Source of the DNA: a virus
Virus record (IMG/VR): IMGVR_UViG_3300021956_000066
Coordinates: 1-27,553 of that record
Direction: 5' to 3' (one strand)
DNA length: 27,553 bases
Shown here in pieces: positions 8,551 through 15,891 of this stretch (positions are counted from its first letter, which is position 1; every line of letters starts with the position of its first letter). The position numbers and the translations under genes are program-made. The notes under the pieces were generated by a model. That model was given only the letters and a program-made list of their open reading frames with translations, had not been told where the DNA came from and did no database searches.

Positions 8551-10297
8551 GAGAAAGGATAATAGTGGTATTCACTTTGTTCAGTTGGAAGCATACTCAG
8601 CACCAAAAACAACCGAAAACAATCGGGATGCTTGGGTAGGGTTTGGTGAAGACAACAATTACTTTCAGTTTTTGATTGACCGATACAACGGATCAACAAC
8701 TAATAACGCAGTAATTAACAATATTAGCAAGCTGATTTATGGTCGTGGGTTAGACGCTACGGATTCAAGTAAGAAACCGAATGAATATGCCCAAATGAAG
8801 ATGTTATTCCGTAACGATATAGTTAAAAAGGGGGTAGCAGATTTAAAACTATTGGGCCAATATGCCTATCAATTGATTTATAACAAATCAAAAGATTCTA
8901 TTATTCGTGTTGAACATATTCCAGTTCAGTTATTAAGAGCAGAAAAATGCAATAAAAAAGGAGAGATTGAGGCATATTATTATTCAGATAATTGGGAGGA
9001 TATTAATAAATTTCCGCCTAAACGTATTCCGGCTTTTGGTTTCGGGGATAAAACTTTGGAGATTCTTTACGTTGGCAATTACACCGTTGGTCAGAAGTAC
9101 TACTCGAATGTTGATTATATTGGTGCAGTACCTTACGCCAAATTAGAAGAAGAAATTGCTGATTATTTGATTAACGATGTACAAAACGGATTCAGTCCGA
9201 CAAGCGTTGTCAATTTCAACAATGGTATTCCTGACGAAGAAAAACGTGAGTTAATTAGCCAACAAGTTTCTGCTACATTGACTGGATCAAAAGGAAAGAA
9301 AGTAGTGGTTTCATTCAATAACGATGAAACGAAAAAGACTACGGTAGATTCTATTCCGTTGAACGATGCGCCTAAGCACTATGAGTATTTAAGTGAGGAG
9401 GCACAAAGAAAGATTTTATTAGGTCACGGAGTTGTAAGTGGTTTACAATTCGGTATTCCTTCAGGTAATGGATTTAGTTCAAATGCTGATGAGTTAAAGA
9501 ATGCAATTACTTTATTTGATAATATGGTAATTCGGTATTTTCAAGATACGTTTATCGATGGAATTGATAAGGTTTTAGCATTTAATAAAATTAGCTTAAA
9601 TCTTTATTTCAAAACCTTGCAGCCATTGGAGTTCGTTGACTTGAACCCAATCGCTGACAAGGCTACGGCAGAGGAAGAAACTGGAGTTAAATTATCGGCT
9701 CATTTGGACGATATGGAACTCGAAGAATTTGGAGAGGACATTGACTTAACTGAATGGGAATTAATTGATTCAAGAGTGGTAGGCGATTTGGAAGAAGAAG
9801 CACGCTTAGACGCAGAACTTGAAGCGTTAAACAATCCAAAGAAATCATTGCTTTCTAAGGTTTATGAATTTGTAACTACTGGAGTTGCAAGACCAAATTT
9901 GCCTTCGTCACAAGATGGAAGAATGTTTATGAGCCGTTATCGCTATTCAGGCGAAACAACTGCTAAAAGTAGACCATTCTGCGTGAAGATGACATCAATG
10001 AATAAGTTATATCGGAAAGAGGATATTGAACTAATGAGCCAAAAGGCAAGTACAAATCCGGGTTGGGGACCACGAGGTGCAGATACTTACGATATATTCC
10101 TTTACAAAGGAGGAGGCGCTTGCCACCATTTTTGGACTCGTGAAACTTATAAGCGTTTTACTGATCCACGCAAAAAAGGAAGTGAGCAAGTAACTCCAGC
10201 ACAAGCGAGAAAAGCTGGCGAAATATTGCCAACTAATAATATGTTGGTTTATACTAAGCCGATAGATATGCCAAATCAAGGATTTTTACCAAAATAA
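8543..10297 (+). CDS. Portal protein with an additional C-terminal domain
   Basis: 584 residues. The first ~430 read as a portal: NNAVINNISKLIYGRGLDA near the start, a helical stem region, and FGIPSGNGFSSNADELKNAI before the C-terminal part. Portals form the dodecameric DNA gate at the head vertex. The last ~140 residues are a separate domain: FCVKM (C480), LYRKEDIELMS, NPGWGPRGADTYD, then GGGACHHFW (C527, H528, H529) and KPIDMPNQGFLP. I recall this domain in other Bacteroidota phage head proteins, where it resembles minor-head (Mu gpF-like) regions with Cys/His clusters. The fusion would place a minor head function on every portal subunit. Confidence 0.8.
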   Translation: MNKRKDNSGIHFVQLEAYSAPKTTENNRDAWVGFGEDNNYFQFLIDRYNGSTTNNAVINNISKLIYGRGLDATDSSKKPNEYAQMKMLFRNDIVKKGVADLKLLGQYAYQLIYNKSKDSIIRVEHIPVQLLRAEKCNKKGEIEAYYYSDNWEDINKFPPKRIPAFGFGDKTLEILYVGNYTVGQKYYSNVDYIGAVPYAKLEEEIADYLINDVQNGFSPTSVVNFNNGIPDEEKRELISQQVSATLTGSKGKKVVVSFNNDETKKTTVDSIPLNDAPKHYEYLSEEAQRKILLGHGVVSGLQFGIPSGNGFSSNADELKNAITLFDNMVIRYFQDTFIDGIDKVLAFNKISLNLYFKTLQPLEFVDLNPIADKATAEEETGVKLSAHLDDMELEEFGEDIDLTEWELIDSRVVGDLEEEARLDAELEALNNPKKSLLSKVYEFVTTGVARPNLPSSQDGRMFMSRYRYSGETTAKSRPFCVKMTSMNKLYRKEDIELMSQKASTNPGWGPRGADTYDIFLYKGGGACHHFWTRETYKRFTDPRKKGSEQVTPAQARKAGEILPTNNMLVYTKPIDMPNQGFLPK

Positions 10298-10300
10298 AAT

Positions 10301-10801
10301 ATGGCGACTGCATTATTTGTAAGTAGAGATGAGATTGTAAAGTTTACTGCGTTGAATGGCAACATCGACGTAGACAACTATATTCAGTGGGTTAAGGTTG
10401 CTCAAGATATTCACATTCAGAATTATCTTGGGACTAAGTTATTTAAAAAGATTAACGACGATATAGTAGCTGGGACTTTGACTGGCAATTATTTGACTTT
10501 GACTAACGTTTATGTTAAACCTATGCTTATTCACTGGAGCATGGTGGAATATTTACCTTTTGCAGCTTATACGATTGCTAACAAAGGAGTTTACAAGCAT
10601 AACTCAGAGAATAGCGATACGGTAAGCAAGGAAGAAGTTGATTTTTTAGTAGAAAAAGAACGATCAATTGCCGAGAATTATACTCGTCGGTTTATTGATT
10701 ACATGAGTTTTAATAATAGTTTATTTCCTGAATATAACACAAATAGCAACGCAGATGTCTATCCGGATAAACAAAGTGACTTTAGTGGCTGGCAGTTGTA
10801 G
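10301..10801 (+). CDS. Head-tail connector / head completion protein (putative)
   Basis: 166 residues starting three bases after the portal stop. It is mostly helical: ALFVSRDEIVKFTALNGNID, then IQWVKVAQDIHIQNYLG and a C-terminal VEKERSIAENYTRRFIDYM. The N-terminal pattern (short beta start, then helices with IQNYLGTKLF) is one I associate with DUF6712-type connector proteins of Bacteroidota phages. Position immediately behind the portal agrees with an adaptor docking below it. Confidence 0.65.
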   Translation: MATALFVSRDEIVKFTALNGNIDVDNYIQWVKVAQDIHIQNYLGTKLFKKINDDIVAGTLTGNYLTLTNVYVKPMLIHWSMVEYLPFAAYTIANKGVYKHNSENSDTVSKEEVDFLVEKERSIAENYTRRFIDYMSFNNSLFPEYNTNSNADVYPDKQSDFSGWQL

Positions 10802-10877
10802 AGGAAACTACAAGCCAAAGGATGAAAACATTAAAAAATTAAAGGTTTATTTAAACAAGTTAGAAAATGGCAAATAA
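10755..10877 (+). CDS. Very small Lys-rich protein (candidate)
   Basis: A 40-codon frame (MSIRINKVTLVAGSCRGNYK, ending NKLENGK) overlapping the connector gene by 47 bases and the next gene by 11, so it exactly bridges the gap. The pattern C-GNYKPK-ENI-KLK-YL resembles tiny conserved proteins I associate with Bacteroidota phages, but I cannot name a family. The alternative is an out-of-frame shadow; the bridging position and sensible composition favour a real gene. Confidence 0.4.
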   Translation: MSIRINKVTLVAGSCRGNYKPKDENIKKLKVYLNKLENGK

Positions 10878-11322
10878 CATAGGATGGGGAGAAGGTGCTG
10901 ATAATAACGCAATCGGTTGGGGGCAAGGCGCCATCAATAACATCGGTTGGGGTTATTCGCACTATGTTAGTTGGTCGGGAGAAACAGATTTGACTGGTGA
11001 TTTAACTTACCTTGATAGTTTTATTTCTAATTTTTCTACACGAATTGCAACTGATAATGGTACATTTGAAGCGTCTTCTTGTTTATATAATAGTTTACGA
11101 GGAGAACTAACAAATGCCGGTTTATTGTATATTCCATTTAATGCTAGAACGTTAGCAGATGGAGGAGTGATGGAAGCCGATACTTGTTTATTAAATTTCA
11201 TTGGGGATTCAATTTCTAATGGCGGTTTATTAAGTCAGGCATTTAAAGGAAGAACTCTATTAGATAGCGGAGAATTTGAAGCTGATATTTGTTTAGTCAA
11301 TTTTGTAAATAGTTTAACTTAA
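10867..11322 (+). CDS. IGWG-repeat virion protein with three 35-residue repeats
   Basis: 151 residues in two repeat regions. Residues 5-30 carry three IGWG units (NIGWGEGADNN, AIGWGQGAINN, NIGWGYS) followed by SWSGETDL, a start common in Bacteroidota phage structural proteins. Residues 56-150 are three exact-period 35-residue repeats of the form F-x-R-x-x-x-D-x-G-x-x-E-A-x-x-C-L, with CL at 72, 107 and 142. One further copy is inside the 8116-8550 protein. Regular short repeats suggest a beta-solenoid or stacked lattice on the particle surface; the function is unknown. Confidence 0.75.
   Translation: MANNIGWGEGADNNAIGWGQGAINNIGWGYSHYVSWSGETDLTGDLTYLDSFISNFSTRIATDNGTFEASSCLYNSLRGELTNAGLLYIPFNARTLADGGVMEADTCLLNFIGDSISNGGLLSQAFKGRTLLDSGEFEADICLVNFVNSLT
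11032..11316 (+). repeat. Three 105-base (35-codon) in-frame repeats
   Basis: Three protein repeats begin at FSTRIATDNGTFEASSCL, FNARTLADGGVMEADTCL and FKGRTLLDSGEFEADICL, each exactly 35 codons apart. The DNA has diverged strongly between copies while the R, D, G, E-A and C-L positions are kept, which indicates selection on the protein structure. The fourth copy in the window is at about 8353-8427. Confidence 0.8.
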
Positions 11323-11329
11323 AAAAGAT

Positions 11330-12505
11330 ATGAATTTATTAGATACCGCCAGTCTCGTTGTAACACCGAACGGCTATAAGGCATCAAAACTTTACTCGAT
11401 TATCCCTTCCGATGGATCAGGCGATATGACATTCGCACGGACTGGAGATACTGCAACTCGTGTTAATTCAAGTGGTTTAATTGAAACGGTTTTAGCTAAC
11501 AAACCAAGACTTGATTATTTAGGTAGCACTTGCCCTAAATTATTACTTGAGCCACAACGGACAAATTTAATTACTTATTCAGATGCTTTTGATAATGCAG
11601 CGTGGACAAAAACAAGTGTAACAATTACGGCAAATTCCGCTATTAGTCCAGATGGTACACAAAATGCTGATACAATTACATCAGCAAGTTCAAGCCCATC
11701 AACTAATTATTTAAGACAAGTAGTTACATTGACGGCTGCATCATTATACAATTTTTCAATATTTATTAAGCCAATTACAGATTTTTCATTACGAATAGAC
11801 GAAGCCGCTTATTCGGGCAAAAATATTACATTTAATTTAACAACTGGTGCAATAACTACTACTGGAGGGCCATTCAGTGTTTATAAAATAGAGGCATATG
11901 CTAATGGATGGTATAGATGTTCATTTTCTTATCAACTCGCAGCAGGACAAACATTGTCTTATTTAAATATTAATAATCAATCAAGTTATATTTGGGGCGC
12001 ACAATTAGAAGTCGGTGCCTACGCAACATCATACATTCCTACGACTACGGCAAGCGTAACAAGAAATGCGGATGATTGTTCAAAGACATCTATATCAAGT
12101 TTAATTGGTCAAACTGAAGGAACTCTATTTTTTGATTTAAATATTGATTCATATATTAATTTTACATATTTATGGCTAAAAAGTGATACATCTAATGTTA
12201 TTGGATTTATTATAAATAGTTCAAGTATTCAAGCACAAGTATGGAATGGAGGCGTTCAGCAAGTAGGAATAGTTTATAATAATACAACCATAGGAAGGTT
12301 TAAAATTGCTATATCATACAAAGCAAATGATTTCGCATTTTATTTAAATGGTGTATTAGTTGGAACAGATACATCGGGTACAGTTCCCACTTGTAGCGCT
12401 GCAGATTTTTATTTTTATGCATCAAATAAAATTAGAATTAATTCTTCTGCAGTTTGGAAAACTAAATTAACAAATCAAGAATTAGTAACTTTAACAACGA
12501 TATAA
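11330..12505 (+). CDS. Tail fibre / spike protein with carbohydrate-binding and LamG-like domains
   Basis: 391 residues. An N-terminal region (FARTGDTATRVNSSGLIE, then LLLEPQRTNLITYSDAFDN) is a recurrent opening of phage fibre proteins. Residues ~85-240 look like a beta-sandwich carbohydrate-binding module (NGWYRCSFSY, YIWGAQLEVGAYATSYIPT). Residues ~255-391 resemble a concanavalin A/LamG-type domain (EGTLFFDLNI, YKANDFAFYLNGVLVGTD). The expected role is glycan binding on the virion surface or host. It is followed one base later by a small gene that may assist it. Confidence 0.75.
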   Translation: MNLLDTASLVVTPNGYKASKLYSIIPSDGSGDMTFARTGDTATRVNSSGLIETVLANKPRLDYLGSTCPKLLLEPQRTNLITYSDAFDNAAWTKTSVTITANSAISPDGTQNADTITSASSSPSTNYLRQVVTLTAASLYNFSIFIKPITDFSLRIDEAAYSGKNITFNLTTGAITTTGGPFSVYKIEAYANGWYRCSFSYQLAAGQTLSYLNINNQSSYIWGAQLEVGAYATSYIPTTTASVTRNADDCSKTSISSLIGQTEGTLFFDLNIDSYINFTYLWLKSDTSNVIGFIINSSSIQAQVWNGGVQQVGIVYNNTTIGRFKIAISYKANDFAFYLNGVLVGTDTSGTVPTCSAADFYFYASNKIRINSSAVWKTKLTNQELVTLTTI

Positions 12506-12506
12506 T

Positions 12507-12863
12507 ATGAAGTTCCGTAAATATGAGTTTTTGCCTGAAGAGTGGGCAACATTAAAACAAGAAATACAAGTTTCACACGAATTTAACGGAGAAACAATTA
12601 CATCTTGGAATCCTGATTTAATCGAATCAGTTGTGGAAATTGGTCATATTATGATTACTCCTTTAGTAATTGACGAAGATATGAACGTAACTACTCCTGC
12701 GGTTTTATCTGATAAATATTCAGTTGATATTCTTTGGAAGAATGACGAATTGCCTTCGTTTTCTGCATACAAGATTTGGTGTACTCCAGTAGGAATCCAT
12801 TCATTTGGTGCGTCGATTGATGCAGATTATGAGCAAGCATACCTTGAAACTTTAGCTAACTAA
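12507..12863 (+). CDS. Small conserved phage protein following the fibre gene
   Basis: 118 residues of mixed alpha/beta. The C-terminal part (YSVDILWKNDELPSFSAYKI, then WCTPVGIHSFG and YEQAYLE) matches a small protein that I recall beside fibre and structural genes in Bacteroidota phages. Position right after the fibre gene would suit a fibre-assembly helper or a small virion component, which is inference. The stop codon TAA shares its last base with the ATG of the next gene. Confidence 0.6.
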   Translation: MKFRKYEFLPEEWATLKQEIQVSHEFNGETITSWNPDLIESVVEIGHIMITPLVIDEDMNVTTPAVLSDKYSVDILWKNDELPSFSAYKIWCTPVGIHSFGASIDADYEQAYLETLAN

Positions 12864-13060
12864 TGGAACAAAACCAGCATCCTTTAGGTGTCCTTTCCGT
12901 TGTATTGGGGGGAATATCTGCATTAATTTCTTACTCAGCAATAAGCTACATCGTAGGGATTGCATCGGGTTTATTTGCCATCGGATCGTGTACATTTGCA
13001 ATGGTTTACTATTATAAGCAGATTGTAAAGCTGAATAAGGATGCCGAAAAAGGAGTTTGA
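12863..13060 (+). CDS. Two-span membrane protein, holin candidate
   Basis: 65 residues with two hydrophobic segments (about 9-30, GVLSVVLGGISALISYSAI, and 29-52, YIVGIASGLFAIGSCTFAMV) and a charged Lys-rich tail (KQIVKLNKDAEKG). Size, hairpin topology and position as first gene of a run leading to an endolysin and a spanin fit a small holin or antiholin. A YccF-like or other small membrane protein cannot be excluded. Its start overlaps the previous stop and its end overlaps the next gene by 20 bases, pointing to coupled translation. Confidence 0.55.
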   Translation: MEQNQHPLGVLSVVLGGISALISYSAISYIVGIASGLFAIGSCTFAMVYYYKQIVKLNKDAEKGV

Positions 13061-13265
13061 TATTCGCCAATTTTTGGCAAGCAATGGGGAATATTCAAGC
13101 GGTCGTTTAGTATTTATTATAGGTTCATTTGTTTCTTTTGGTCTATTAATTTACGACCATAAAGACAATGGCTTGCAAAATATTGTTACTGCGGTGCTTG
13201 GATATTCATCAGCTTCTTTTACTATTGCAAAGTTTTCTAAACAAAAGTCAGATGAAACTAAGTGA
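13041..13265 (+). CDS. Second holin-like membrane protein
   Basis: 74 residues: a charged N-terminus (MPKKEFDIRQFLASNGEYSS), a strong transmembrane helix (LVFIIGSFVSFGLLIYD), a second weakly hydrophobic segment (QNIVTAVLGYSSASFTIAKF) and a charged tail. It lies directly before the endolysin and overlaps it by 14 bases, the usual holin position. With the neighbouring 12863 gene it may form a holin/antiholin pair; which is which cannot be told from sequence. Confidence 0.6.
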   Translation: MPKKEFDIRQFLASNGEYSSGRLVFIIGSFVSFGLLIYDHKDNGLQNIVTAVLGYSSASFTIAKFSKQKSDETK

Positions 13266-13716
13266 ACATTTTGATTTAAACGAGTTTACTCGAAGCGATT
13301 ACGCTAAACGTAACGGAATAAATAATCTTCCAAATGCAGAGCAAACGGACAATCTTCGAGAGCTTTGCATTAATATTTTAGAGCCAATCCGAAAGCATTT
13401 TCAGATTCCAATATTGATTTCTTCAGGCTTTAGAAGTCAAGCATTAAATACGGCAATCGGTGGGGCAAAGAATAGCCAGCACACAACCGGAGAAGCAGTT
13501 GACATTGACCATGATTTGTCAGTGAATGTTGTAACCAATCGGATGATATTTGACTTTATTAAAAATAATTTGATATTTGACCAAATGATTTGGGAGCTGG
13601 GCACATCAACAAATCCGGATTGGGTTCATGTTTCATACGTTGGAGGGAATAAGAATCGCAATCAAATCTTAAGAGCCATTAAGCATGGAGGCAAAACAAC
13701 TTATGAAAAATATTAA
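13252..13716 (+). CDS. M15-family peptidase endolysin
   Basis: 154 residues using the ATG at 13252; the frame also extends upstream through the holin-like gene, but homology-like sequence begins at MKLSEHFDLNEF. The M15 (D-Ala-D-Ala carboxypeptidase / L-Ala-D-Glu endopeptidase-like) zinc motifs are clear: ISSGFRS (residues 57-62), SQHTTGEAVDID with H77 and D84 as zinc ligands, and DWVHVSY with H126 as third ligand; E115 is a candidate catalytic residue. It would cut peptidoglycan peptides at lysis. There is no signal peptide, so release through the preceding holin is expected. Confidence 0.9.
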   Translation: MKLSEHFDLNEFTRSDYAKRNGINNLPNAEQTDNLRELCINILEPIRKHFQIPILISSGFRSQALNTAIGGAKNSQHTTGEAVDIDHDLSVNVVTNRMIFDFIKNNLIFDQMIWELGTSTNPDWVHVSYVGGNKNRNQILRAIKHGGKTTYEKY

Positions 13717-14155
13717 ATTCTTTCTTTTTGCAGCAATTATCTTTGCAAGTTGTAAATCAACACAAACGACCAGCGTGGTTGAAAAGGTTCGAGTTGATAC
13801 AATTAGGGAAGTAAAGACGATTGAGAAATTTAAAGCTATTCGAGATACTTTAACGATTGAAAACCCTTGCGATTCTGCGGGCATTCTGACACGATTTTAT
13901 AGCAAGATAACCATTCCACAAGGCAAGGTCATAATAAGGTCAGAGAATGGAAATATCAAAGCCACAATCGACTTAGATAGCGTGGCGAATGTGTATGATT
14001 CTAAATACAAATCAAAATATAATTCAGAAGTAAAGTTTTTTGAAAAGGTAATAGTCAAAGAAGTTGTTCCTACTTGGGCCGTTATAACTATGCTTTTTCA
14101 ATCACTCATCATAATCGGATACATTTATTTCCGGTTTATAAATCCTTTTAAATAA
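13703..14155 (+). CDS. Unimolecular spanin candidate (lipoprotein with C-terminal TM)
   Basis: 150 residues from the ATG at 13703 (a longer start at 13685 adds six residues and would spoil the signal peptide). The N-terminus is a lipoprotein signal, MKNIKFFLFAAIIFASCKST, with lipobox FASC and lipidated Cys17. A periplasmic region rich in Lys/Val/Thr follows. The C-terminus is one strong transmembrane helix (WAVITMLFQSLIIIGYIYF). An outer-membrane lipid anchor and an inner-membrane helix in one chain is the u-spanin layout, which fuses the two membranes in the last step of Gram-negative lysis. It overlaps the endolysin by 14 bases, as spanins often do. Confidence 0.8.
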   Translation: MKNIKFFLFAAIIFASCKSTQTTSVVEKVRVDTIREVKTIEKFKAIRDTLTIENPCDSAGILTRFYSKITIPQGKVIIRSENGNIKATIDLDSVANVYDSKYKSKYNSEVKFFEKVIVKEVVPTWAVITMLFQSLIIIGYIYFRFINPFK

Positions 14156-15150
14156 TGGATATGCAACACAAAGCAGATGCAGTTCGCAATCATTTTAATT
14201 CTTCAAAGTTAGGAGTTAAAGAGTTTTGTGAATCTTATCATTTGCAGTATGGATATGCTTCTTGGAAGCAGTTAAAGAAGTTCATGGTTCATAATCATAT
14301 AACCAGTACAGATCGTTCACGACTTGACAAAGAAGCATCGGTAAGGATAGAAGATAAAATTGATTACAACCTTGACTTATTGGATAACTTTGGCATTGCT
14401 GATTCATTGTCGAAGGAATACGAATCGATGAAGTTGCCAAGTCATTTAAAAAAGATTGGAATCTTATCAGACATTCACTTTCCTTATCATTCACTTGAGG
14501 CTTTGACCATTGCCATTAGGCATTTAAAGAGTTCCAATATTGATTGCCTTTATCTGAATGGGGACATAATGGATTTTTATTCAATCAGCCGACACGAGAA
14601 GGAAAAAGATTTAAGGGATTTCAAAAGGGAAGTTGATATGTCAAGGGATTTCCTAAAAAAGTTGCGTGATTTATTCCCGACGATTCCAATCTATTATAAG
14701 TTAGGAAACCACGAGCAACGCTGGGCAAGGTCTTTACAATTGCAAGCGGATGAATTTGCTCAGTTGCACGATCTTCAATTCGAGATATTTTTCAACTTGG
14801 ATAAACTCCAGTTCACAATGGTCAACGATTGGCAGGGTATGGAAATGGGTGACTTGCTTGTCGTTCACGGACACGAACTTTATGGTGCCGGTGGAATTAA
14901 TCCATCGCAGAACCTAATGAACAAAACGCTTTGCAATACTTTGATGGGCCACGTTCATAGAACATCGACAACACAAAAGAAAAGCGCATTTAAAGAATAC
15001 ATTAATACTTATACGACTGGATGCCTTACGGTATTATCTCCTAAGTATATGCCATTCTCATCACACAATCACGGCTTTGCAATAGTTGAATTGATAGAAG
15101 GCAAATCAAAAGTTTCTAATTTTCAAATTAAAGAAGGAAAAGTTTTGTAA
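14155..15150 (+). CDS. Calcineurin-like metallophosphoesterase
   Basis: 331 residues. All metal-site motifs are present in order: SDIHFP (D106, H108), NGDIMD (D137), GNHE (N185, H186), VHGH (H238, H240) and GHVH (H266, H268). Residues ~15-50 (KLGVKEFCESYHLQYGYASW) look like a helix-turn-helix or small DNA-binding segment, so the substrate may be nucleic acid, but that is inference. It starts on the overlapping TAATG of the spanin gene and is the last gene before a terminator. The role in infection is unknown; such enzymes in phages are variously linked to DNA processing or nucleotide signals. Confidence 0.85.
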   Translation: MDMQHKADAVRNHFNSSKLGVKEFCESYHLQYGYASWKQLKKFMVHNHITSTDRSRLDKEASVRIEDKIDYNLDLLDNFGIADSLSKEYESMKLPSHLKKIGILSDIHFPYHSLEALTIAIRHLKSSNIDCLYLNGDIMDFYSISRHEKEKDLRDFKREVDMSRDFLKKLRDLFPTIPIYYKLGNHEQRWARSLQLQADEFAQLHDLQFEIFFNLDKLQFTMVNDWQGMEMGDLLVVHGHELYGAGGINPSQNLMNKTLCNTLMGHVHRTSTTQKKSAFKEYINTYTTGCLTVLSPKYMPFSSHNHGFAIVELIEGKSKVSNFQIKEGKVL

Positions 15151-15188
15151 TTTTAGTTTTCATAGTTGAATAGGTTTATTCCTTAATT

Positions 15189-15218
15189 TCCCCATTGGTC
15201 TTACTGATGGGGATTTTT
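15189..15218 (+). terminator. Intrinsic terminator ending the late gene block
   Basis: TCCCCAT (15189-15195) pairs perfectly with ATGGGGA (15207-15213) around an 11-base loop and is followed by TTTTTG. It lies about 40 bases after the metallophosphoesterase stop and closes the rightward structural/lysis transcript before the early control region. Confidence 0.85.
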
Positions 15219-15223
15219 GTTTG

Positions 15224-15258
15224 TGTACGTTTTTAAAAAACGTACATAAAAACGTACA
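15224..15258 (+). promoter_or_regulatory. ACGTAC palindrome with third half-site: candidate operator
   Basis: Bases 15224-15246 read TGTACGTTTTT, a central A, then AAAAACGTACA: an 11-base-arm near-perfect inverted repeat. A third half-site AAAAACGTACA follows at 15248-15258 in the same orientation as the right arm. Spaced ACGTAC half-sites about 85 bases upstream of the next promoter's -7 box look like a binding site for a dimeric regulator. The T/A-rich core could also fold as a terminator-like hairpin. No regulator gene is identified for it here. Confidence 0.55.
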
Positions 15259-15321
15259 AAGCAAATATGTAATATTCCCTAATTCACACTAAAAAATAAA
15301 TAAAAAAAAGTTTAAAATTAT

Positions 15322-15360
15322 TTTTTTTATTACAAAAAAGATATTATCTTTGACATATCG
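15322..15360 (+). promoter_or_regulatory. Bacteroidota-type promoter for the early/middle region
   Basis: TATCTTTG at 15345-15352 is an exact TAnnTTTG -7 element. The expected -33 position holds only a T-rich run (ATTATTTTTTTTAT) rather than TTG, so the promoter is weaker or activator-dependent. It lies about 45 bases before the first gene of the long rightward run starting at 15396. The 245-base gap 15151-15395 otherwise holds only the terminator, the palindrome and A/T-rich spacer. Confidence 0.6.
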
Positions 15361-15395
15361 AAAGCAACAAAGCAATCGAATAAACCTTATCAAAA

Positions 15396-15524
15396 ATGAA
15401 AAACTTAATTAATTACATCACAGAAATGCACAAGCAAGATACTGAGTGCATACCTTTAGCCATCGGCATCTTAGCAATGAGTTTTATTGGGTTCATCGTA
15501 TTCGCAGCTATAATCTTATCATGA
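15396..15524 (+). CDS. 42-residue single-span membrane protein
   Basis: The frame encodes MKNLINYITEMHKQDTECIP and then one hydrophobic helix (LAIGILAMSFIGFIVFAAII) reaching almost to the C-terminus. The ATG follows an A-rich leader (TATCAAAA) and the stop overlaps the next start in an ATGA arrangement, good evidence for a real gene. It is the first gene behind the early promoter, so it is probably made early; small early membrane proteins in phages often target host functions, but nothing specific can be assigned. Confidence 0.65.
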   Translation: MKNLINYITEMHKQDTECIPLAIGILAMSFIGFIVFAAIILS

Positions 15525-15670
15525 TGACTTGGAGAATGAAATTCAGGTATCATGAAACTGGAACGTATTATGTTACCATGACATTTGCAGACATCAGAGA
15601 AGCAAATCGTTATATCAAACAAGAAGAACAATTAGAAAATTCAGAATTTTTAGACTTTGTAATACAATGA
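15521..15670 (+). CDS. Small hypothetical protein
   Basis: 49 residues beginning MMTWRMKFRYHETGTYYVTM; the ATG at 15521 overlaps the stop of the preceding membrane protein, and a second ATG at 15524 is equally possible. The upstream part of this open frame is a shadow of the 42-residue gene. Predicted mixed alpha/beta with an acidic C-terminal half (KQEEQLENSEFLDFVI). No family recognised. It overlaps the next gene by four bases (ATGA). Confidence 0.6.
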   Translation: MMTWRMKFRYHETGTYYVTMTFADIREANRYIKQEEQLENSEFLDFVIQ

Positions 15671-15891
15671 TAAAAGATACTTATCCATGCGTACTAAATG
15701 TACATTTGTCAAATGGTGGTCAATATTGGTCAGAGATTCAAGGATTCAAGACCGAAGAAGAATTTTTCAAGTGGATGCACAATCTTGCATTCTACGGAAC
15801 AAAAGTAAATGATTGGGACGCATTTTTAGAAAGTTCCGAAATAACTGGAGTTGTACAATTTAAACATATTCGAAATGAAAAACTTGATTAA
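15667..15891 (+). CDS. Hypothetical early protein, 74 residues
   Basis: Starts on an ATGA overlap with the previous gene. The sequence has several aromatics (GGQYWSEI, FKWMHNLAFYG, DWDAFL) and looks like a compact alpha/beta domain. No Cys motif, membrane span or recognised family. Its last 17 bases overlap the ERF gene, so it belongs to the recombination operon. Confidence 0.65.
   Translation: MIKDTYPCVLNVHLSNGGQYWSEIQGFKTEEEFFKWMHNLAFYGTKVNDWDAFLESSEITGVVQFKHIRNEKLD

Noticed and set aside
15224-15246. Second terminator formed by the ACGTAC palindrome
   Set aside because: The stem is almost all A-T beyond ACGTAC and lacks a following T run; the additional half-site at 15248-15258 fits an operator better.
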